DNA of 64,000 nt from contig NC_089422.1 of assembly GCF_013426205.1 (NCBI RefSeq), forward strand, positions 2,604,001 through 2,668,000, read 5' to 3'. The notes under the pieces are model-generated. The model was not told where the DNA came from. It did no database searches and saw only the letters and a program-made list of their open reading frames with translations. This document shows positions 57,915 to 64,000 of this stretch, piece by piece. Source of the stretch: Metarhizium brunneum (taxonomy: Eukaryota; Ascomycota; Sordariomycetes; Hypocreales; Clavicipitaceae). The position numbers were made by a program, and so were the translations under genes. Every line of letters starts with the position of its first letter. Positions within the stretch are counted from its first letter, which is position 1.

Positions 57915-59528
57915 TTACTCGATAGACCTTTTTGAGCTGTTTCCTCCGGAGAAGGAACTCAGATAGCCACGGTCATATGGCTGGGTTGTCACGCCATTCA
58001 TCCCACTTGCTGGCCTGCTAGGCCGCTCTTCCAATGGGAGCAACGGGGAAGCGATCCGGGACTCAGTCATGAGGCGTGCTTTTCGGTCAGCCCTGTTACT
58101 CTCGCTGGTTCGATCGTAGAGATACAATCCCACAAAAGTCAAGGCAATACCCACTGCCTGGATTGGTGTTGTTGGACTTCGAAACCACAAAATGGCCATG
58201 ACAATGACGAAGACCCGCTTAATCAAACTGGCCACAGAGTATGTGACGGGTGAAACCATGGAAAGCAATATAAAAGCCAGAATGTTCTGGGCAAAATGGA
58301 AGACGCCGTTGAAGATGAATTCAAGGGTCAGACGACCATGATCCATGGCATCTTTCTTGTTACTCAAGTCAAGTGAGCCGTCATGCAGGAAGTCCTTCAG
58401 TAAAGTAATGCCCTCGCTCCAGAACCAAATTGGCATCGTCACAACAAATGCCATGCCAGATGAATAGCATAGCAAGTTCAGCTTGTCCAACTTTTTGGAT
58501 TGAACTCCAGGGCCTTCTGCCTCGGCCTTGGCAGCCTCGTTGAAAATCTTCTTGGAGACGATGTTTTGCGTAACGAAAATGAGGGTCGCTAAAAGCGCTT
58601 GAACAACGCCAAGCATTTGCCCTCCGTAGCTATGCTTTCCGGAACAGGCAAGCATGACCCCAGCCGTCAGGGGAATCAAGGACCAATACGTTGCCTGGGG
58701 GTATCGAATGTCGTAAAAGATTCTATACGCCAGCACGGTGAACAAGGGAGACAGGCCTTTGATGGTGTGAACGAGGGAGACGGGAATTTTGGCGGTTGCG
58801 GTTGAACTCAAAAGGTGACCAGCAATCTGGAACGCTGCGAGCGGCAGTGTGGCCATGAGTACGTCTCGAGAGGGCTGGCGGATGGGTTGTCGAAGAGCGG
58901 AGACCTTCTCGCGAAGGATTGGGAATAAGGTGGCGAGCCATGCGAGTAAGATGCAGAGGGAAGACACAAAGGCAAACTGGACCAGTGTCAAGGTCGCGGG
59001 TTTGTCGAAGGCATTGAGGATGGATTTCGACGAGGTGTTGGTTAAGGCGGACGATGTATACCACATGAGACAAAGAATCTGTCACAAATGAGGCCCAGGT
59101 TAGCAACTGTACGAAGAAGCTGTACACAAGATGCAGGCTCTCCATTGCAAAAAGATGATTGAGGTGGTGCAACGTACGACGAGCCTTGGAGACACGGGAG
59201 CCCGAAGAGCATCGGCAATCTCATGGGCATTCTGGCTCACGCTTCCTTTTCTGGTACGAATAGTTCGAAAGGCGTCGCTCAAACTCTTTTGACGGCCGTG
59301 TCCTCGTTTTGAATCCTCGGACCAGGGCGAGAGATTCTGACCGTGGCCATTGACAGCTGCTTGTGTGTGACCATTCTCCTTCCGTGCGGCGGGGGTTGAT
59401 CGACGATCTGAATGTGAAATGGCGCCATTAGGGAGGCCATAGCCAGAGGCAGGCTTCAGAGGGCTGGGAGAGCGAGATATGCCGTTGGGGAAACGAGGCG
59501 CATCTACATGGTCCGGGAACTTTTCCAT
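57915..59528 (-). CDS. Triose-phosphate-transporter-family membrane protein, Sly41-like
   Basis: This is a member of the drug/metabolite-type nucleotide-sugar/triose-phosphate transporter family and probably sits in the ER or Golgi. Exons 59528-59178 and 59078-57915 give 504 aa. The intron (GTACGT donor, CTAAC branch, GTGACAG acceptor) joins SPRLV to ILCLMWYTSSALTNTSSKSIL. The ATG at 59066, the first in the longest frame, is therefore internal. The N-terminal 110 residues are hydrophilic, with RKENGHTQ and an RTRKGS patch. About ten helices follow, and the LSSTATAKIPVSLVHTIKGLSPLFTVL stretch, with conserved Lys and SL-H residues, is typical of the family and of yeast Sly41. The C-terminus is hydrophilic with Ser/Arg. 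The substrate is unknown. Confidence 0.85.
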
Positions 59529-60958
59529 GCTAGTAGATAGCTAGCTGCGAACCGTGGGCTCCAAACGAAAAGGACCCAGGTGCAGGCCCCGAGATGCAGA
59601 ATTTCCTCAGTGCCGTATCGCGAGTCCGAATATCGGGTCGGTCGCAGATTGGGTCGTGTTCAAGTCGGACCGGGGGATGAGATGCGGCAATGGGACAAGA
59701 CTGGATGCGATCATGCGAGGCGGATCGGAACTCTTGGCATGGAGATGTCGACGTAAGTTATTAAAGGTCCAACTGGATGTCTCCGACAGGCAAAGGAGAC
59801 GGGGCACGCGTATTGCGGCTTCAGAATACCAACAGCCGACGGGTTAAAGGAATGACAGAAAGACCATGGACGGACACGAGGATGCCGGTAACAAATTATT
59901 GTAACAAGTCCATGGCGTGGGGGTTTTACGGGATTGACAGAAGCCAAAAGCGGCGACAGTGCGACGGAGAGCAAAGAGAGAAGGAGAAGGGGACAAAAAC
60001 GAAAAGAGAGGCCAACAATTGGTTGGTTGATTGCGCCGGTGCCATCTGTCGACCATTGAGACATCAAACTAAAGCAGCCCTGAGGCTAGTGCTTGGGTAC
60101 GGGGTACTTGGTGCGAGCATGACTGCACGTGGGTAGTAGACTAGTAGTACTAGTATTCTGTGGTAGACAAGATAACATTGAATGGCTGGGGGCGGCTGGC
60201 AGAGCTGTCAACGACGGTGTCTGGTGGCACAGGGACGGATTGGCACTGGCGAATGCAGAAGACAGACTAGGCGCTTAGCACCTCCAGCAGTGAGCACCGT
60301 GCTAAAATTTAAACAATAGGAGGGACTGTAGCAGCGACCTGAGAGACGTCCGGTCGGTATATTAGCCTTCAGTAGGTTGACTCAATGCTCGACATGAGCT
60401 GTCTGCGGCTCCCTGTGTGCCTAGTTTCAGCACGGCTCCAGTGGCGTGCTGCCACTTGGGGCGCCAATAAGTATCCGGCAATCTGCCGAGTCGATGCGTC
60501 TGCACGATAAGATTTATCTAGCTCTTCTTATGAATCATTCAACCTGACTCCCTTCTGCAGAGCGTGGCGTATATATACGTTCATCTCTCTGGCTGCACGA
60601 CAACTAGTCGTCGCATTCACATACCTCTCCTGGGACTAGGCGCGCATCTGACTTTTTTTTTTCTTGTCTTTTCGCGCTTCAATTTTGACCGACAACCCTA
60701 CGCTCCACGACGTCCACAACCTCTTCAACCCCCAGTCACCATATCTCGAGTCGATTCCCAAGCTCCGTTACGCTTTCGGCTGACCTCGTCCTGACTTGAC
60801 TGGTCGCTGTCCCTTTGCGGAATGGGAAGGGACCCGAAGCAGTACGTTATCGCTGTCACGGGTCTCTACGCCGTCTTTCAACTTCTGACCCGAACATCGA
60901 GTTCCTCCACCTTTTCTAACCAGCAAGGCGGCCTGTCGTCGCAAATTTCCACTTCATC
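59529..60958. other. Divergent promoter region TPT/SF3B2
   Basis: This holds both promoters and the SF3B2 leader. A pyrimidine-rich run occurs at about 60651-60690, typical of fungal promoters. An upstream ORF begins at 60822. No other gene is seen. Confidence 0.6.
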
Positions 60959-60977
60959 ATGGCGGCCGCAAAAATGA
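60822..60977 (+). promoter_or_regulatory. Upstream ORF overlapping the SF3B2 start
   Basis: An ATG at 60822 opens a 51-codon frame that ends at the TGA at 60975-60977, 17 nt beyond the SF3B2 ATG and in another frame. If it is present in the mature mRNA it could reduce SF3B2 translation. The leader also contains a GTACGT donor at about 60841 and a CTGAC / TTCTAACCAG acceptor near 60931, so a 5'-UTR intron may remove part of it. Confidence 0.45.
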
Positions 60978-62830
60978 CCAAGAACCAAATGCGGAGGGCC
61001 AAGAAGAAGGAGCAGAAGAAGGCTCAGAAACCCGAGGTGCGACAACACCGGCTGAAGCTGGTTGCTAATACAGGCCATGTCTCGAGAGTGAAACTGACAT
61101 TTGCACAGTCTACAAGAGACTCCCCCCAAGAAAAAGTCGAAGAGAAACATCAAGCCAAAGATGTAGCCGACGGCGCCAACCATGTCGATTCCAACACGAA
61201 TGAAATTAACAGCCATACCGCCGAACCTCCCGTCACCATAGATGCACCCGTCCTTGACGATTCTCTCGACGAGGATCCCGCTTTTGCCGTGTACAAAGAT
61301 ATATTTACCAAGTTTGGCGCCTCATTGGGCGAAGATGAGGTGGCCAAGGAGGCGAATGCGGGCAACCAAGGCACGGTTTTTCTTGGTGATGATGACGGCA
61401 TTCCTGACGAAGAAGAAGAAGATGAGAAGCCCAAGCTATCAAAGAAGAAACGAAAGGAACTCAACAAGCTTTCAGTTGCTGAACTGAAGGCACTGGTTTC
61501 CATCCCAGAAGTTGTCGAGTGGCATGACGTGTCTTCGTCTGACCCTCGAGTCTTGGTTCAGATCAAGGCTCAGCGAAATGTGGTACCAGTCCCAACGCAC
61601 TGGTCGCTCAAACGAGAATATCTATCATCCAAGAGGGGCATTGAAAAGCCACCCTTTCGACTACCTCAATTCATCTCTGACACCGGAATTACTGAGATGC
61701 GAGATGCCGTGCTCGAGAAACAAGCCGAGCAGACCTTGAAGCAGAAGCAGAGGGAACGAGTCGCGCCGAAAATGGGCAGGCTAGATATCGATTACCAAAA
61801 GCTCTACGATGCTTTCTTCCGCTTCCAAACAAAACCGGAGCTTACGCGGTTCGGCGAAGTATATTATGAGGGCAAGGAGGCAGAAGTCGACTACCAACAC
61901 TTTCGACCTGGTGACTTAACTGATGCTACCAAGGAAGCCCTGGGGATGCCGGCCGGGGCTCCCCCCCCTTGGTTGATCAACCAGCAACGCTTTGGGCCTC
62001 CCCCATCGTATCCGACGCTCAAGATTCCAGGCCTGAACGCCCCTCCACCTCCTGGCGGCTCATGGGGCTTCCACCCTGGCGGATGGGGTAAGCCCCCCGT
62101 CGATGAGACTAACCGACCATTGTATGGCGGTGACGTATTCGGCCTCGCCCAAAACGGAGCTCAACCACAAGCAACACAAGCTCAATTACAGACAGGCGAA
62201 GCCGTCGAACGGGCTCTTTGGGGTGAGCTGCAACCGCGGGAAGAGGAGTCGGAAGAGGAGGAATCCGAAGAAGAGTCCGAGCAGGAGGAGGATGCTGATG
62301 CTGGAGGTCTGGAGACTCCTAGTGGCTTGGAGACCCCCAGCGGTTATTCTACCAACTTGAATGAATACGGCTCTGGCGTGGAGACCTCCGTGGCAGGCGA
62401 AATGGACCTACGAAAAGAGCGCCGAGGCTACGATACCGAGGAATCATCTGCTCCTAGATCGGCATATACAGTCCTGCCAGAACGGCAGGTGCGAGCAGAA
62501 GGCTTCTTTGGCAGTGACCGCGCCTATGACGTCAAGGCCGGCCAGCGAGCTGGAATGCCGGTCCTTGGCTCAGAAGATGACTCTCGCAAGCGCAAGAAAC
62601 CCGGCGATGTCGACGTTGCCCTCGACGTTGATTCTTTAGATCAGCATGACGGCATCAATAGGGATGCACTTAGGCAACAGTTTGAAGAGACCCGTAGACA
62701 GGAAGGGATCGGAGCGAAGTGGGCTCATGATGATGACCTCACTGACCTTATTGCCGAAGAGAGCCGCAAACGACAACGCACAGAAAAGGAGCGCCAGGAC
62801 AAGAAGAAGGAGAGCCGGTATAGGTTTTAA
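60959..62830 (+). CDS. CUS1: U2 snRNP SF3b subunit (Cus1/SF3B2/SAP145)
   Basis: This is a subunit of SF3b, which anchors U2 snRNP at the intron branch site. The open frame from the ATG at 60959 encodes 623 aa. A 72-nt segment, 61037-61108, has GTGCGA, CTGAC and TTTGCACAG and is in frame without a stop, so it is probably an intron; its removal gives 599 aa. The N-terminus is Lys-rich (KMTKNQMRRAKKKEQKK). The DUF382 core is seen in LPQFISDTGITEMRDAVLEKQ, KMGRLDIDYQKLYDAFF and RFGEVYYEGKEAEV, followed by the PSP domain FRPGDLTDATKEALGMP with PPPWLINQQRFGPPPSYP and LKIPGLNAPPP. The acidic, Ser-rich C-terminal tail ends in RKRQRTEKERQDKKKESRYRF, as in the family. Confidence 0.93.
   Translation: MAAAKMTKNQMRRAKKKEQKKAQKPEVRQHRLKLVANTGHVSRVKLTFAQSTRDSPQEKVEEKHQAKDVADGANHVDSNTNEINSHTAEPPVTIDAPVLDDSLDEDPAFAVYKDIFTKFGASLGEDEVAKEANAGNQGTVFLGDDDGIPDEEEEDEKPKLSKKKRKELNKLSVAELKALVSIPEVVEWHDVSSSDPRVLVQIKAQRNVVPVPTHWSLKREYLSSKRGIEKPPFRLPQFISDTGITEMRDAVLEKQAEQTLKQKQRERVAPKMGRLDIDYQKLYDAFFRFQTKPELTRFGEVYYEGKEAEVDYQHFRPGDLTDATKEALGMPAGAPPPWLINQQRFGPPPSYPTLKIPGLNAPPPPGGSWGFHPGGWGKPPVDETNRPLYGGDVFGLAQNGAQPQATQAQLQTGEAVERALWGELQPREEESEEEESEEESEQEEDADAGGLETPSGLETPSGYSTNLNEYGSGVETSVAGEMDLRKERRGYDTEESSAPRSAYTVLPERQVRAEGFFGSDRAYDVKAGQRAGMPVLGSEDDSRKRKKPGDVDVALDVDSLDQHDGINRDALRQQFEETRRQEGIGAKWAHDDDLTDLIAEESRKRQRTEKERQDKKKESRYRF
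61037..61108 (+). other. Probable in-frame, stop-free intron of CUS1/SF3B2
   Basis: A GTGCGA donor, a CTGAC branch site 15 nt before the end and a GCACAG acceptor enclose 72 nt with no stop in the reading frame. The 24 residues it would encode do not look like the surrounding Lys/Glu-rich sequence. Confidence 0.65.
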
Positions 62831-63567
62831 TGAAGCCACCACTATGCCAAGCGTGACTGAAGTGCTTCAACAATTATTTTTCATGAATGGAAAACTGAAT
62901 GGGGGGGCATTTGAAGCCCCACGACATTGTAAGACACTGTGTATCCAAGGGAATAAAAGCCGTCAACTTTGTATTGGTAGTGGGTGGTGGGAATGGTAAG
63001 TTGAGGACCTGGTTTTTTTTTAATTTACATATGTGGCGTTGCAGAGGTTCTTGGGCGTACTCTTTCAAGTTGTATAAGGGTCTTGCTGGGTTCATAGGGA
63101 GTGAACGTCGATTCTAATGTGGCCAACGTATATATATTGATATATATTGAGAAAACCACCTCTGTCCCTTGCCAAATCTCCCTCGCCCAGGCACTCTAGT
63201 ACACTCGAACGTGGCCATATTCCAATACCAACTTCCGCGAATAGACCTGCAAAGGATTACTTGGCCTCATGTGCCTTACGTGGGCAACCACGGTGCTCTG
63301 ACAGCGCGCCTTGAAGGGAGAAAGGAAAAGGGCGCGAAATTTGGATAGGTATGAATTTATTTTCTTCATAATGATTGCTATCAATATGGAGGGTATCAGT
63401 ACCTCCATAAGAAGCTACAGATATCATCACTCTGATATATACACAACATTTCATAATCTTGACTTCTTTTTGAAATCTGAGCGACATACCCCAGTCCTCT
63501 CAATTCTAAGACGAGGTTTGGTCCCGGCAAAGACTGTGGTGGCTATTGACGAATAAGGTCTGAACCT
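62831..63567. other. Convergent gap SF3B2/PHD gene
   Basis: About 740 nt hold the 3' flanks of two convergent genes. AATAAA occurs near 62953 and TATATATTGA repeats lie near 63130. No gene is supported. Confidence 0.6.
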
Positions 63568-64000
63568 CTAGTCCGAACCTCTGCCTCTGCTGCAAACATT
63601 GCAGAGCCACCCTGGTTTCGTTACTGACATAGCTGCATCGCCCTTGATACAATCAACATGGTATAATCGTTTCAAACATGCCTAGAGAAGACAGTGTCAG
63701 CTCATCGTCCATACATAAAAGACAAAATCAAACGCCAGGAGACCTTACGGTATTAGAGCATAGTAGGAGCCGCGGGCCAATAACGGGAAGCTGGCAAATA
63801 GTGCAACCATTGGCGCTTTTGCGAATTTGAGAGACTTTGGGAGATTGCTTGGTGCTGGCCATGCCTTTTGCCCGGTCATCGGCAGCCAACATCTCACCAT
63901 GCGGACTTTGACCTTTTGCAGATTTTGCTCTCGCCTCATTGATATACCTGAACGCTTGTTGCATATCTTCATCATCTAGAACATCTCGTGCCAATAAGAC
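63568..64000 (-). CDS. PHD-finger protein, C-terminal part (cut by window end)
   Basis: This is the 3' end of a chromatin-type zinc-finger gene that continues beyond the window. The visible exons are 64000-63749 (open to the edge) and 63681-63568, joined over a GTAAGG/TCTAG intron. The junction creates a PHD finger (Cys4-His-Cys3): GCTICQLP, then CSNTAC across the intron, YHVDC, and WLCNVC, close to the C-terminus. Upstream is a hydrophilic, Lys/Ala-rich stretch (INEARAKSAKGQ). PHD fingers usually read histone H3 tail methylation, but which family this protein belongs to cannot be told from this fragment. A second reading frame of the upstream exon, open to its own stop, does not give a finger and was set aside. 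Confidence 0.75.

Noticed and set aside
59066..59066. ATG at 59066 as the start of the TPT-family gene
   Set aside because: It lies inside exon 2. The conserved residues ILCL immediately before it join in frame to an upstream exon beginning at 59528.

Overview
The window looks like a nuclear chromosome segment of a filamentous ascomycete, most likely a Sordariomycete and probably Hypocreales. The reasons are many short introns (about 50-100 nt) with GTAAGT/GTATGT-type donors and CTAAC/CTGAC branch sites, dense genes on both strands, two Zn2Cys6 regulators, fungal-type proteins such as Mus7/Mms22, and intergenic DNA strewn with AGGTAC/CCTAGG and TACTCCGTA words. The genus cannot be fixed from the sequence alone. 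I see no transposon, no RIP-like AT-rich block, no tRNA or rRNA gene and no CRISPR array. I placed exon boundaries by hand from splice signals, reading frame and family knowledge.

Layout. 0-16 kb: a SUMO-protease gene (minus), an FAD phenol-hydroxylase-type monooxygenase (minus), a 2.5 kb gene-poor stretch full of AGGTAC repeats, an uncharacterised three-exon gene (plus) and a glycine-zipper protein gene (minus). 16-31 kb: an MFS transporter, the WD40 Fe-S assembly factor CIA1, 2-oxoglutarate dehydrogenase E1 (KGD1), the TFIIH subunit TFB1 and a large mitochondrial AAA ATPase. 31-48 kb: a small Zn2Cys6 regulator framed by a diverged ~105-bp direct repeat, ATP synthase beta (ATP2), glycogen branching enzyme (GLC3), mitochondrial ClpX (MCX1), cytochrome c oxidase subunit COX5 and a second, larger Zn2Cys6 regulator. 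48-64 kb: the 6.5-kb MUS7/MMS22 gene, ORC5, a Sly41-type triose-phosphate-transporter-family protein, the SF3b subunit CUS1/SF3B2, and the 3' end of a PHD-finger gene cut by the window edge.

How the genes relate. Most are single-copy housekeeping genes and do not form a biosynthetic cluster. Five encode mitochondrial proteins (KGD1, the AAA ATPase, ATP2, MCX1, COX5), and CIA1 serves cytosolic Fe-S assembly. MUS7 and ORC5, both replication-linked, lie head to tail. Divergent pairs that share a promoter region are KGD1/TFB1, AAA ATPase/Zn2Cys6, GLC3/MCX1, COX5/Zn2Cys6 and TPT/SF3B2. The accessory-looking parts are the monooxygenase, the uncharacterised gene at 11.7-13.6 kb and the repeat-framed regulator at 31.6-33.5 kb. 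I found no convincing evidence of a wholly new multi-gene system.
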